Shown here piece after piece: positions 25,883 through 38,003 of a stretch of DNA of 64,000 nt. The DNA is from Liolophura sinensis. Its lineage: Eukaryota > Mollusca > Polyplacophora > Chitonida > Chitonidae. Both the position numbers and the translations under genes were made by a program. The stretch is taken from the NCBI RefSeq assembly GCF_032854445.1, contig NC_088301.1, forward strand, positions 46,559,116 to 46,623,115, in the 5' to 3' direction. Numbering within the stretch: position 1 is the first letter of the stretch; each line of letters opens with the position of its first letter. The notes beneath the pieces are model-generated. The model was given only the letters and a program-made list of their open reading frames with translations, was not told the DNA's origin and ran no database searches.

Positions 25883-26243
25883 AGAATAGGGGAGTTTCGA
25901 GTTGGAACATTTTTGTCGTTAAGGTAAAAATAATGCAATTGTATCAAGTGACTTGTGAAAATGTGAGGCAACCTTTGTTGACATTAATTTACCGATCACC
26001 TGTCTCACCCTGTTTCAGAGGCATAAATGACACCTATTTTCCTGTAGGAACTTCTCAAGTTCACATACGTCCAGCCCCTCAATTTTGTCTATCATTGGTT
26101 TTTGTGAAACTTTTTTCAGACGCCCATGTTATAGTAAATGTGATCAAGAATAGTTGCCCAATATTTTTGACAGGTCACATGATACAGGTGGAGTTTTTCT
26201 TACTTTATCGATAAAAGCGTTCCAACTCGGAACCCCCCATTCT
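25883..26243. mobile_element. 361-bp element with long terminal inverted repeats (MITE-like)
   Basis: The left end AGAATAGGGGAGTTTCGAGTTGGAAC (then TTTTTGTCGTTAAGGTAA) matches the reverse complement of the right end, AGAATGGGGGGTTCCGAGTTGGAAC (then TTTTATCGATAAAGTAA), over about 45 bp with a few mismatches. The inside is non-coding. A 139-codon ORF across it is read as chance. Target-site duplication is not clear. Likely a non-autonomous DNA transposon. Confidence 0.75.
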
Positions 26244-28949
26244 AAAACGCAACCACATCGGACGAGATCTTGGACGAGAGTCTTGCATCAAAAGTGATAC
26301 CCTAGATAAATGAGATGGACTGACTGTACTAATACATCATTTACAAGCTACCTCATCTCAGTGGTGCTGTATGTTCTTGAGTTTATGACAGGAAGACGTA
26401 TTTTAGTTTGAAAATTAAAAAAAAAAAACAAATGATCTCCTTGAAGCCTTAAAATCTTTAAATTCTACTTCATCGTCTCTCGTACTTGGAGATGTTGGGG
26501 GACGTTCTTGATACTTCGTAACAAACGACAAAAGCTGCTGACGTTCATTATTGCTGACAGCCTATCACAAAACCAATTTCATTTTGACCCTTTCCAGCCG
26601 AGTGATATCTTCTTGTGAGTTGTCAACACACGCTTGATGTAATTGCTTCGATTAGACTAGGACAAGAAAAAATTGCAAAAAATGCAACGACTTCTTATGC
26701 TAGTATTGAACGGCACTGGCCAGAATCAATCGTTATGTAAGGGGAAATAAGTTTCATCGTGGCAAAATCGAAGTGGTGTTGTTACTGCCTTATTGGCTCA
26801 TATGAAATCGATATCTCATTCCCCAACAATAGTATTCAACTAAAGGGTTCTTCAAAAACGACTCCGAACAAGATGGAGATATAAGGGAAAGATGTGCTGA
26901 ATTTTTGTACTCCTATTTGTGGCTGACAGTTGATTTGTGTTAAGACTTAATAGTAATGGTACGATATTAAGCGTGGTGAGACAATGCACCAGTCCAAACT
27001 CGTCCTGAATCATACCTCTTTACCCTATTCTTATCAGGTAGAGGTTTTTCTTCCTATGTACTATTTGGACAGAAAAAGTTTTTACAGTACACATTATCAA
27101 GGTTAAGTCACAAATTTACCCTGAAGTTTAAAGCAGGTGAAGTTTTAGTGGACCTTTAAATTGCACACCACTGGTGTAAGTGGAACGACTTTGTCTGGAA
27201 AGGAAGTCAGTAAGAGGAGAACATGCATTATGCAACACATCTGAGGCATTCTCAGCACGGCCTTATTTCCGGAGTCCGGGATCTATAGCACTGTATCACG
27301 ATAGTGAACAATCTGTATGACAATTTACCTTGCATTTTCATAATTATCTTACAGTCTTACAGCGAGAGAAAACATATTCATCAACCGATGCGACTGCAGC
27401 TTACTCACGTACAAGGATAGCATGCATGTCAGTTTAGATATAACTCCATTCTGAAAATAGAGATTTACAGCGTGTGATCCTATCAGTAAAATAAAAGGCA
27501 ATAAAATGAAGAAAGATGTATACATATTTCATCTTTTCTATTGTAGTAAATGGATTATTTCGTTTTACATTAAAGCAAACTCGGGATAATTAGATATACT
27601 TTAAATGTCAACGACTTTCAAGACTAGATTTAACAGATGATTGATTTGGTTGTTTTTGTGCTAATTCAGGGTCTCCATCTCCTGCTGAAGGCACATCTTA
27701 GAATGTTATCTTAAATATGACAGTCGCACAGTTTCCTGCCATTCCATTTCGTTTAGCGGACATTAAAAATAATATTGAACATGCAATTATTTGGATTAAT
27801 TAATGGAAAAAGATAATCTAGAAATGCAGATTTCAAAGACAACCTAGCTTGTCGTAAAAATGAAAAAAAAAGTTGTTTCCCTTATTTCAAAATTTCTCTT
27901 TGTACACCGTTTTACGCGCTTCTTCGAAGCCCAAAAACAACCGAGAAAGCAACCGAATCTTAGAATATCGATTGAACTCCCTGTGGAGCAAGTTTCATTA
28001 AAACGTTGTTCTTCTCTTTCAAATTAATGGGAAAAAATTGAAAGTGAAAACATTCAGAAGTAAAGGCATGCAGCATTCTACAAATCGAATAAAAGATTTT
28101 CCAGCAATAATAACAATACCAGAGTATTAGTTCAGCATGTATATATTGCACCCTTGTCTATGATATTTTAGCATCATTTGATCCATGGTTTGATTTTATT
28201 TGTGTTTCCGGTATGCTATGGGAGCTGTGCAATGGATATATTGTGTCAAAGGAGTGCCTTTTTGTGAAAATCTGTGTGGCATACGTGTATGGAGCTACAC
28301 TGAAGCTTAAGGATTAAACGTAGTCAGTGTGGTGAACAATGCACGATAATTCTCTGGTTTGCATGGAGTTTGTGTAGAGTCGGAGCAGAACACTGAATCA
28401 TGAGCCTAGCAGATGTGTCCTGTTACCGGGATGAATTCGGTCCAGTACACATAGCTTATATCGGTCCGTTTTCTGATCTGACAATAGTGCTAAAAGTTTA
28501 GCCAAAAAGTTTCAGTTAGTTCACAGGCCTGTTTATGGTAACTCTCTAATCTATTGTGCACCTGTGCCGCATCATCAATTTTTGCACGGTGTGTGGACTA
28601 AGGCGGAGTACCTGAATATTTGACAATGTTTGTTTATATCTATGCTTTACGCCAACGATCGGAGGGTTTCATAATGAAAGGATAGGGATCTGTCGAGATC
28701 AAACGATGTGTACTGAGTTTTATTACAGATACAAGGGTAAATTGGATTCAGGAAGATATACTGTTTGACATGACCCTGATATAATAATTTGTTGTCATGT
28801 ATATGCTCCACGGTTAAAATCAGAGATTTTCATTGTTTGTTCAGTATAAAGGCTAACAATAATTGTCTCCGTGAGCTATCTATATGCATATGTGCCCCAG
28901 GCCTTGAGAACGGAATTATAGTTTTTTGAGGTATATTATAGATTTTGAT
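26244..28949. other. Intergenic, nothing recognised
   Basis: AT-rich sequence with poly-A runs (about 26417 and 27865). No ORF with a domain, no tandem array and no transposon end was found on reading. Confidence 0.5.
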
Positions 28950-29207
28950 TTATTTATTTATTTATTTGATTGGTGTTTTACGCCGTACTCAAGAATATTT
29001 CACTTATACGACGGCGGCCAGCATTATGGTGAATGGAAACCGGGCAGAGCCCGGGGAAACCCACGACCATCCGCAGGTTGCTGTCAGACCTTCCCACGTA
29101 CGGCCGGAGAGGTAGCCAGCATGAGCTGGACTTGAACTCACAGCGACCGCATTGGTGAGAGACTGCTGGATCATTACGCTGCGCTAGCGCGCTAACCAAC
29201 TGAGTAT
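28950..29207 (-). mobile_element. tRNA-derived SINE, near full length
   Basis: On the + strand it runs from the (TTTA)n tail, TTGATTGGTGTTTTACGCCG, through AAGAATATTTCACTTATACG, ACGGCGGCCAGCATTATGG, CCACGACCATCCGCAGGTTGCTG and GGCCGGAGAGG to the tRNA-like head. In reverse complement the head has GTGAGTTCAAGTCCAGC (box B) and TTGGTTAGCGCGCTAGCGC (after box A). It ends near CCAACTGAGTATATT. Same family as 49428-49690, in opposite orientation. Confidence 0.9.
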
Positions 29208-32200
29208 ATTATAGATTGTACTATATATATATATCATTGCCCTAAGTAATTCAGTACTTTGTTACATATACACAAATGCCAACACTAAAACGCACAGTGT
29301 ATGAATCCTGATTAAAGATAGCTCGCCTTTCCTTAATGATATAAATTGTCATCAATTGTTTTCCATATCCAAACATTTCTGTTAAATAGTTCGGAATAAC
29401 TCATCATCCATCTTTTTAAACCGACTTTCAAGCTGTTTCACAAAGCAATTAACCTACGCTTTTTTAATTCAAGTGGGATTTCAAAGAAACACAAAACATA
29501 CATCAAAATGTAATGGATCTCTCGGATCACAAGACCTATCTCAAACCGCCAAAGGGCTAAGACAGTGAATATGACACGATGAATAAATTTCTGGAAGTAG
29601 TGCAAATGCATTACATGTTCCCTACCGGATTGGGTGGTGAAAATAATAACTATGTCAAATTCCACAAAACCAGCCATAATTCTGTTAAAAATGATTAAAG
29701 CGTACCCAAAATCGAACCTAGTTTTTTCAATCTAGTTCATGAGAGAAAAAAAACAGCATTTGAATTTGATCTTAAACATGTCATTGTGAAGCAATGTGCC
29801 AACTTTCAATGTGAAAAGTTTTAATTAAATACGTTTAATCCCTTCAGTCCGGAAATCTGTAAAATTCTAAAGCATCCAGATTTTGTCTAAGCGGAAGAAA
29901 ACGGTTCAAAACACTAATGATCTGTAACTTACGGTGCAGATATGTACCAAGTAATAACCTGGAAAATAATTTTGGTCACGAATTTGTCGCAAATGTAGAT
30001 GTCCCAAAACTCGAGCTTAGTCTTCAAGGAGTCATTGTAATGTCATGCACCAAGAATCAGTTTAATAAGAAGAATTTTAATCATTCTGGAAAACTGATTC
30101 CAGTCCGACGGACAGACTGACAGACGAGGTGTAAACCGTGAAGAAGAAGAATTTATTTGTCTTAAAACTCCACGTGGTTTTAGTATAACGGGTATAATAC
30201 TAATAGGTAGGACGCATTAGTGTCTGTTCATGAAAGGTCAGACAGATATAACTATGTGTATGTCTAGGATCGTCTTAGTTATTAGACCAATCACCAGTCC
30301 AGATTGGGAGCATTGGTAGCACCTGTTCCGAGCTATTTCATATTATACGTAATGTGCACATTCGCATATGTTGAAACCAGTATGTAATTTTATATCAGAA
30401 AGGCAGCTTTTGTATTTCATGTCAATAAAAATTTGCCGGTAATATTACACGTTCTTAAACAGAGTTAGGACTGTTCTAGCAGTTTTGGCAATGACGTCCT
30501 TCTCATAGCCTCAGTGCAGAGATGTCGACAAAAGCATCTATTGTTTTTTCTTTTCAATTAATTTTGTGTTTTGTAAAACTTTTATCTCTAGCTAAGAGCT
30601 AATCTTACACCATTTGTTGAACAATACGAAGCATCTTCAGATTAACTTAATGGAATTATTCCCACATCAAAGGAGCTCTTACGCCCGTGTGTATAGAATA
30701 AATGAAACATCTGAGACGAGCTCGCATTGTTCAATAATAGGTCCTAGTTAGTGGAAGAAACCACTAAGTAGAGGTCTTTCTGATGGCAGTCTCTCCGGCA
30801 TCGTTCTTCAGTGTCTTGAGAGTGCTTTTTAGTGAGCACTATAGCATGTTGTCCGCCTCGATGATCGTAAACGCTTGAGAGTTTCAAGTTTAAAAAAGCA
30901 ACGTTTTCTTTTGTCGGTATCGATAACTGGAATAGCTGTTGCGAAATAACCCCGTCACAAATTACTTAGTGTTGGACTCCCATCTCAAAGCGACATAAAC
31001 GATGTCTTCAATGAGTATTAAATGATCCCTAACTTCATAGTTTGTTCTAAACAATTTTGCTATGGGTATAAGTTCTAATGCAGCCTAACCGGGACAGACT
31101 TGCATTGGTACCGCTGACGCCAAGATTAATTCTCAACTGCAAGTCTTAGCTGTTAGATCATTCTTTTGGATGATAAAAGTCTTATTCCAAGAAACCATTT
31201 TCTGATCATAATTTGGCCTACAACAATTTGGTTAACAACATTAACTCATTAACTATTTTTCATCTCTCATGGCCCCAAAAAAGCCCTACAGTATATCCTG
31301 CGAATGTGACAAGAGTTTCACACGATTTTCATCCATTCAGAGTGAATCTATGAAAATGAGCCTTCCATGTTATCACGGGACAAAAGAACCCTACACCACT
31401 ATTTTGGAACCCATTGCATCAAACCAGCCGCAAATGTGTTCTGAACAAGCACGTTATCTCAGTGGCCTTTTTAACACACGTCTCATTATATCCTGTAAGG
31501 ATATCAGAAATTTGTTTTCTCCTGGCTGTGTGAATCATTTTATATGAACTCGTTCATAGCTAAACGTTCCGTGTAATTCTAGGATAGATCAACCAACGTC
31601 TGCTTTAACAAAAATGAACAAATCAATATTGCTCTGGACCCTGAACAGTTCTCAGGATTCTGCAGAAATTCGTGCAAGAAAAATTAATAATGGAATAACA
31701 TTAATAATGGAAAATTCAGCTCACACGAGTTTGTAGAAGCGTGGAATTGTTGTTTCATTTAGTCGTCGAATTTTTAGTGTCTGGCGCGTAATATGACAGA
31801 ATAATTGGAAATGGATGGTCGCGTTTGAAATGTAATTAAGTGGTCACTTTTTCTCTTTCCTTTGGCACGTGAATAGAATTTCTTGATTGGCTTTACTACA
31901 GTCACCACGGGCTGAGACTTTGGGTGCCAGAGGCCTCCATGCTGTAATGTCTCGTTACACCCGGGCTTGTTAATTAATCACACGTTAATTCAATATCCAC
32001 AGGGGGTGAAAAATAATTGAGTTAATCTTGAGTGTATACAAGAGCATTTTCCCCAATGAATCTAACGTATTGCGAGCGAAGGCCTTGTGACTTGTTTGTG
32101 AAACAATCGGTGTAAAATAAATAATTAGACGACGTCAAAGACTGAACATAATACACAATACTACGGTATGGTGAGTGAAACCAAAGCAGCGACAGTTTGA

Positions 32201-32640
32201 TAATTGGTAAACGTCACACACCCATCTAGAAACTATATTATTTTTTGCATCTTAATATGGCATAGTAAATATTTTAAAATATTTTAAAACACCAATCTAT
32301 ATACCAAACACTTAAATTTATTTAGTGATGCATTAAACTTTAAAATCAAATTCAGCTATTAATATCTTTCATTTAATTTAATAAAACATTTGTTTTACGT
32401 TCGCAACACCAAGCGTGTGAAGATAAACATAAATACTAAAATAGTATTTAAGGTGCAGTGAATAAATTAAGGATAAGTAAGATCAATGTAGGTAAGAATA
32501 AATAATTTGTCTTCTTGTCACCCATACAAAAACCTCTGAAATACAGAGTCCAGGTCTTACAGTTCATTGTATAAATTTTACAGCATAAAACTCCTTATTT
32601 AGCATCCTTCAATTAGGTTATCAATGTAGGTGAATAACGA
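29208..32640. other. Intergenic, no supported gene
   Basis: Contains a TA microsatellite (29221-29234), a CAGTCCGACGGACAGACTGACAGACG segment (about 30099-30126) of the kind seen at the end of some interspersed repeats, and an R1 fragment at 32175-32235. The ORF at 31269-31547 (+) is unrecognised. Confidence 0.5.
32175..32235 (-). repeat. R1 repeat fragment
   Basis: AAACCAAAGCAGCGACAGTTTGATAATTGGTAAACGTCACACA corresponds to the right part of the R1 family in the orientation of the 19.8-20.06 kb copy. Confidence 0.55.
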
Positions 32641-32644
32641 CATA

Positions 32645-33008
32645 ACCACTTTATCCTGTCCACCGTGAAATGATGTAGCCACTGCACCGTGAACACCGAG
32701 TAGCGACCTAACCCCATACTGACATAGCCACTGTGCAGCGTACACCTTGAAGCGACGTAGCCACTGCACCGCGTGCACCGTGAAGTGACGTCGCCACTGT
32801 ACCCCGTGCACCTTTAACTGACATAGCCACTGTACCGTCTACGACGAGTAACGACGTAGCCACTGTACTGTGTACACCATGTAGTGAGGAAGCCATTGTA
32901 CCCTGTGACCAGTGTCGCGAGGTAGCTACTGTACCCTGTAGCGACGTATCCACTATAGCGTGTGCAGCGTATAGCGATGTACGCACTGTACCGTGTAGCG
33001 ATGTGTGC
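32645..33008. repeat. Diverged ~36-bp minisatellite
   Basis: About nine to ten units follow GTGAAGTGACGTAGCCACTGTACCGTGTGCACC, with shorter units toward the right end. Because the unit is a multiple of three in places, long ORFs run through it on the - strand (32599-33028) with a repetitive Thr/Val/Ala/Ser-rich translation. These are attributed to the repeat, not to a gene. Confidence 0.85.
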
Positions 33009-34199
33009 ATATGGCATTCCAAAGTCAATGTGAAGACTTTAAAGGTAATTCATATGGGTCTTCCATGCTGTCGAATAGCCAAACTGTCACGGTTGCATAA
33101 GCCATAGATCATAATGTTAAAGTCAAATCACGGTAAAATGTGAGAAAGTACAGCCGATAAAAAATTCACTAGCTCTAGATAAAAAGTTGCTGCTTTGAGA
33201 AAAAAACAAGGGAAATTTTCCATGAAAATAACTGAATTTATTTCATAGATCATTTCATATATTCATATATGGGTTGTTATCGTATGATTTTGCGACACAG
33301 TTCAAGGAACAGGTCGTGTCACACTAATCACATGAGCGACGAAAGCAGGATACAGAGTCACAGTAGGCCATATAAATGTTAAATTGAAACCCATCGCTTT
33401 GTCCTGTCTCTAGCAGTCGGTGATTCTCAGAATTCAATGGCACCGTCCATATCGTCAGACTTGTTTTGGCCAATATTTCGTTGTGACAACATCTTGCACA
33501 CCTCTCTTGGAATGTCATATTTTCATTTATCACAGAAAATACCAGATCTTGGAAACGCAGAAATATCGCTGAACGCAACTATCATGATACTATCATTCCC
33601 CAATAGTGACCAGTCGATACAACAACAAACTGTGGCAAGAACAGAATACAATATTTAGGTCATCCATGTATTGAGTGGTACAAATCTATCGTAATGAAGT
33701 CACTCTGAATGTTGCGATGATCTTAATGAGTACAGGCTATGTCATAAAACTGTAAATGGTAATGTGGTCAAACTTATGTAGTTTTCAATGTGTTAAATAT
33801 AATGTCAACTGTGGTACTTGAACAAGAAGAGAAAGACAAAAAAAAATAATTTTAATCTAAAATGGTCAGGTGTTTCGGACATGACACTAAGGCGGACAAA
33901 ATCATGCGTGCATGCACCCAATATAAAGTCAGCGGTGAAAATACATGTATATAACAAAAATGTCTAGATGCAGACATTTACAGCCTTTTTCACTTACCAT
34001 TAATAAACAACGATGATTCTAAAGTCTTATGGACGTTGCTCCACAGTTTTTCAAAAAACTCAAAGGAGAATGTAGTGTTTCTCAATTCTTGATGGTCAAG
34101 TCATTGAAAATGTATAAAAAACGTTTGCTTTGCACTGGCGGAAAACAAATGAGCTTTGGAAGGGAGAGAACTCTTGAGCACAGTAAAGGGAAGTAACTC
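33009..34199. other. 3' flank of gene B
   Basis: Probable 3' untranslated region and flank of gene B. ORFs on both strands at 33324-33658 show no domain. On the - strand the nearest poly(A)-signal-like words are ATTAAA at 33851-33856 and AATAAA at 33237-33242. Confidence 0.45.
33851..33856 (-). promoter_or_regulatory. Candidate poly(A) signal of gene B
   Basis: TTTAAT on the + strand reads ATTAAA on the gene strand, about 345 bp after the stop codon. A canonical AATAAA lies further on at 33237-33242. Which one is used cannot be decided from sequence alone. Confidence 0.25.
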
Positions 34200-34520
34200 T
34201 CACGTAGATGGCGTCTGCATGGCAACTCCTTCGTCAAACGAGGAATCTTCAAAACTGTCTTGGAAAACATTTTCTGGAGATCGCTGAATTTCAGATGACA
34301 CAACACTCCCATTGTAGGTTACACATGTTTCAAATTTGTTTTGTGTACGCGCAAACTGTGGTCTGCTCGTACTTTTCTGTGTTGTACTGCTGTTGTTGTT
34401 GACTTGACGAACGTTTTTGTGCGGCTGGAACAACACAATGTATACTTTAGGAGCGAAGAGACACGCCAGAGCTACGGCAGCACTGATGCTTACGCACATA
34501 CACAAGGAAGTGCGCTCGAT
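34200..34520 (-). CDS. GRM: mGluR gene B, exon 7: TM7 and cytoplasmic tail
   Basis: Last exon of the second metabotropic receptor, residues 632-737 of the reconstructed partial protein. The acceptor (TTTTTATTTCAG) is followed in phase 0 by IERTSLCMCVSISAAVALA, then the class C hallmark PKVYIVLFQPHKNV, then a roughly 70-residue Asn/Ser/Thr-rich tail ending VAMQTPST before TGA. The tail is in one exon, unlike gene A, where an intron interrupts it. It has no PDZ-type terminus. The exon starts at exactly the same codon position as the TM7 exon of gene A, supporting common ancestry. The tail carries many Ser/Thr residues that could be phosphorylated, but no specific kinase site is claimed. Confidence 0.92.
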   Translation of the reverse strand: MERTSLCMCVSISAAVALACLFAPKVYIVLFQPHKNVRQVNNNSSTTQKSTSRPQFARTQNKFETCVTYNGSVVSSEIQRSPENVFQDSFEDSSFDEGVAMQTPST

Positions 34521-35157
34521 CTGAAATAAAAACATACCGAACTGTCAAGAGATTTTGCAAATGTATTACTTATATCGAATTAAAAAATCTCCGAGCCAAA
34601 AACGACCACTGAACCATCCGATGCCATATCTTAAGGGGATACCCTTATTGTCGTAAGCTGTTCAGCAGGTTCATTGGTACATTCTTCACTCCAGAGATTT
34701 TTCAACAGAGAATTACAAAACTATGGTTATTCACAAAACACTCCATGCTGTGTTGTCCATATACCAGAGAATGAGGTAAACTTCCCATATTAATAAACAC
34801 AGCGAATAGGTTCACAGATCGTGTGCACTATTCTTTTTGTACGACACGTACATAAATGAGTGCCCGTAAAAAGCAAGACTGTTCCTCAAAAATTTCTTCG
34901 CTACGCCAAGAGACAGTTATACAAGGTTGTTCCCTTATTCCAAATTATGCAGATTTGATGTAATAGTGACTTATAGTGAACACAACAATATTTAAATGAC
35001 TTCCAATTAAGTCATTAAGAAAACCTCCACAATGTGATAGACAACATCACCACATCAACGTAATTAGTTGTGAGGATATCCTGCAAAACAGAAATGAGGC
35101 TTTCTTGCCAGTGATGGGCATCTACTGAACACTCTTTAACAGAAAATGTATACGTAC
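34521..35157 (-). other. Intron 6 of gene B
   Basis: 637-bp phase-0 intron, donor GTACGTAT, acceptor TTTCAG. No other feature seen. Confidence 0.85.
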
Positions 35158-36082
35158 CTTAAAGTCATTGTTGGCTCCGAAGTATATAGGAATGAACGCC
35201 AGCCAAACAATGCAAGTTGAATACATGGTAAATGCAATGTATTTGGCTTCATTGAAGTTCTGTGGTATTTTTCTCGTTTTGAAAGCGTACACAGTACAAA
35301 ATATTATCAACAGAATGTTATAAAACAGGGATATGACCACTGCTATTTGTGAGGCCTTGCACTTCAAGACAACAGCATCTTTCCCTTGGCTGACTAGAAG
35401 AGTGTCAGGAACTTCAAATCCTAACCATGTTATGCCGCCTACCGTTTGTACGGACACTAGGCATAAGCATATGACAATTTGTGATTTGGGGCTAGTGTAG
35501 CTAGGCCGCTTCACCATGGCCTTCACACCTCTGTTGAATATCCTGTATATCCGGTTGGTCTTGGTCAGCATTGCCGCGTATATCAAGCACAGAGAAACAC
35601 CCAACCCAACGCGTTTGGCAGTACAGATGATGATCGACGGCCTGGCGAGAATTACAAACGACATTCCATAGGATAGAAATATCCCAAGAAGTAAGATGTA
35701 GCACAACTCGCGACCAGAGGCCATAATCACCGGAGTCTTGTTGTAGCGGATGAAGACGAGAAGGACAAAGATAGTACACATCATTCCAAGGCTGGAGAAA
35801 GCCACAGGAAATATGGCCCAAAGGCTGTCCCATTCCAAATGGAGGACAGGTAGTCTGATGCATGAGCTTTTGGTCGGATCTGGCTTGTGACCTTCCGGGC
35901 ACTTGGTACAAGTGGATTCATTCTCCAGGTATTCGTAATCTCCACACTTGATACAAACCCAGCAGCACGAATCTCCTCTGGTACTTTTCGCGTGACCGAA
36001 CTTACACGGGTCACTGCAGACGGATTTGGGATGGGTTCCCGACGTCCCTTTCCATCTCAGTAGACTAGCATTCAGGAACAAC
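35158..36082 (-). CDS. GRM: mGluR gene B, exon 6: cysteine-rich linker and TM1-TM6
   Basis: Large 925-bp exon, residues about 323-631. It begins LFLNASLLRWKG, then the cysteine-rich domain with all nine cysteines expected of the mGluR linker (exon residues 22, 26, 39, 40, 43, 46, 58, 61, 74), including the CCW-x-C-x-x-C core. After HLEWDS come six hydrophobic helices. Family motifs are intact: RYNKTPVIMASGRELCY (ICL1/TM2), AAMLTKTNRIYRIF (TM3/ICL2), KTRKIPQNFNEAKYIAF (ICL3/TM6) and IVWLAFIPIYFG. The extracellular cysteines at the top of TM3 (IIICTAKR) and in ECL2 (VVLKCKAS), which form the conserved disulfide, are present. The intact ICL3 motif suggests G-protein coupling is retained. Acceptor TTGACAG|G (phase 2), donor AAG|GTACGT (phase 0). 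Overall most like vertebrate group II/III receptors. Confidence 0.95.
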
Positions 36083-37506
36083 CTGTCAACAGAAACCAAA
36101 CTATTTTATAAATAAAAACACAGCAAAACTTATTGTTTTTAAATGACAAGGAAAGCAAGTGAAATAGAAATATGATTATAGAGAAATTATAAGTTTTCCA
36201 TCTACAAATAGTGCGATAATATAAAAAAATGAACTGTTTAATGTTAGGCTTCTTCATGTTGACGCCATCAAGAGCCCTCGGTGAAAGTAAATGATGAATT
36301 AATTACTAAGTGATAAATAAATTGCGGCTGCATGAAATATTTTTCTTCTTCGTTAGGCCTGCGTACACCATTCAAAGTTAAAACTGTTTCACTGACAATC
36401 TATTTTTTTTTCAAAAAGAGTGAGAGTGTTTTTTTGTTTTTTTTTTAATTTTAGGTTTTACTGTATTTTTGGGCAGTTTGGTGCGGGTAACTTTTCAACA
36501 CTTTGTTTTGTTCATATTTTTTCAGGTCATGACGATATGCCTTTTTATGTACTGACTATCACTAATACTTTTTAAGGTAGTTCTAAGAATCAGATTCCCG
36601 GCAAATGACAATGTTTGTCCTTCTAACAGTATGATACTCTTTCTGCATTTGGGTATCTTGATAACAGTAGGGAACAACTGAAAATGATAGACCACTTTGT
36701 AAAGATTCACTGCAAAATGTATCCTTGAGAGTGTAACCATACCAATGGCCATCTCGCAGTGTACATGTGCGTCACATAGTATCAAACGCATTTAGCGGTA
36801 TAGCGCTTGATTATACAAAGTGATTTTGGAATTAATATGAAGAACGGCTTCAGTAGTCAACTGCCTTTCTGTCGTAAACCTGTACGTCGCGACTTCCTTA
36901 TGCACCCGTTAAGCAACGTATATTCCACGGCTTAAACAAGAATTCCGGAAGTGTATTTTAGCCACTTAATGTATGAAGGCACTCACGCTTGGGGTAGAAA
37001 GACACCGTTAAAAGCCCGCATGCCTTGTCAGGGACCTGACAAAATTTACAAATTTGGGAATTTGCCAGAACAAAAGTGCCAATCTGCTGAACTACCTCGA
37101 CGGGCACACGAAGACTGGCAGATTTTACCTAGGGCATCTGATTTTGATTTAGAATGAGGACTGAACACAAACGAAACCAGCATTTGTTCAACAGGCAGTA
37201 TTTTGGAAATATGTGTAGAATGGAAATGTTTTGACCAAATTAAAAGTATTTCAGCAGAGATTATTTTTTAAATGTGTTTCCTTTCTGAAAACATGAGATT
37301 AATGATTCTTGATTCATCATTCTCTTAGAAGAATTTCATTCGATACCCTTAGTTGATAAACGGTTGTAATAAAAAAATTTTCTAATAATGATAAATTATT
37401 TCTTGATTCTCCAGGGAGTATATTATAAACACAATGGTGTGTTTTAAAGCTAACAATGTAGTTATAAAGGAATATATCTAAAACAAAAGGTAATTTTCCT
37501 TCGCAC
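36083..37506 (-). other. Intron 5 of gene B
   Basis: 1424-bp phase-2 intron. Contains T-rich runs (about 36401-36450). No exon or repeat recognised. The ORF at 36522-36791 (-) is unsupported. Confidence 0.8.
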
Positions 37507-37633
37507 CCGTCTGTCCATTCGCCAACAAGTTCATATTCATAGGAGCCTTCATCTTTCTTCTTAAATTGGAAGATGTCATAACCACTCAGCCCGTCGCCAT
37601 TCATGTCGAAATGAACGAGATTACCACCAACAC
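37507..37633 (-). CDS. GRM: mGluR gene B, exon 5: end of ligand-binding domain
   Basis: 127-bp exon following TTTTTTTTAG. The frame reads VGGNLVHFDMNGDGLSGYDI, then FQFKKKDEGSYEYELVGEWTDG. FD-x-NGD-x-x-x-YDI-x-Q is the typical end of the mGluR Venus-flytrap domain, where the strand returns to lobe 1 before the cysteine-rich linker. It starts in phase 1 (Gly codon shared with exon 4) and ends in phase 2 at GACGG|GTGCGA. The joined codon GG|G gives glycine and leads into exon 6. Confidence 0.93.
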
Positions 37634-38003
37634 CTAAAAAAAATACGAAAAGGGAATATCTCGATGATTTTGTGGCGAAATTTAACTACATCTAATTTGC
37701 ATATGTTTGGCCATTTATACAACACAGCATTTGAGTCTTTGTAGACCGGTGACGAATGGTAAATTGTGTTAACATCACTCCATTTTTATCCAATTTCTAC
37801 GTTTGCCATACTATAAGGGCACGTTTAAATTACCACTGTTTAAGCATTTACATGAACAGTTAGAATATAACTGATTTGGTTTTATTCTTCCCTCGGTAAT
37901 CCTTCTATTTTATAGAATACTGTTCCCTGAAACAATGGATTACACGTTTAAAACAAGGTGAAATGCAAGAAAAATGCACCATACTAAGATTTAGCGTTCG
38001 TAC
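37634..38003 (-). other. Intron 4 of gene B, with R1 fragment
   Basis: 370-bp phase-1 intron. Positions 37822-37872 (GTTTAAATTACCACTGTTTA, AGCATTTACATGAACAGTTAGAATA) are a fragment of the R1 repeat family in the orientation of the 16.75 kb copy, so this repeat has inserted inside the receptor gene. Confidence 0.75.

Noticed and set aside
25795-26214. 139-codon + strand ORF
   Set aside because: Lies largely inside the inverted-repeat element 25883-26243 and has no domain; treated as chance.
32599-33028. Long - strand ORFs with repetitive Thr/Val/Ala/Ser pattern
   Set aside because: Entirely produced by the ~36-bp minisatellite.
35501-35911. 136-codon - strand ORF in another frame of exon 6
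   Set aside because: Shadow of the receptor coding frame.
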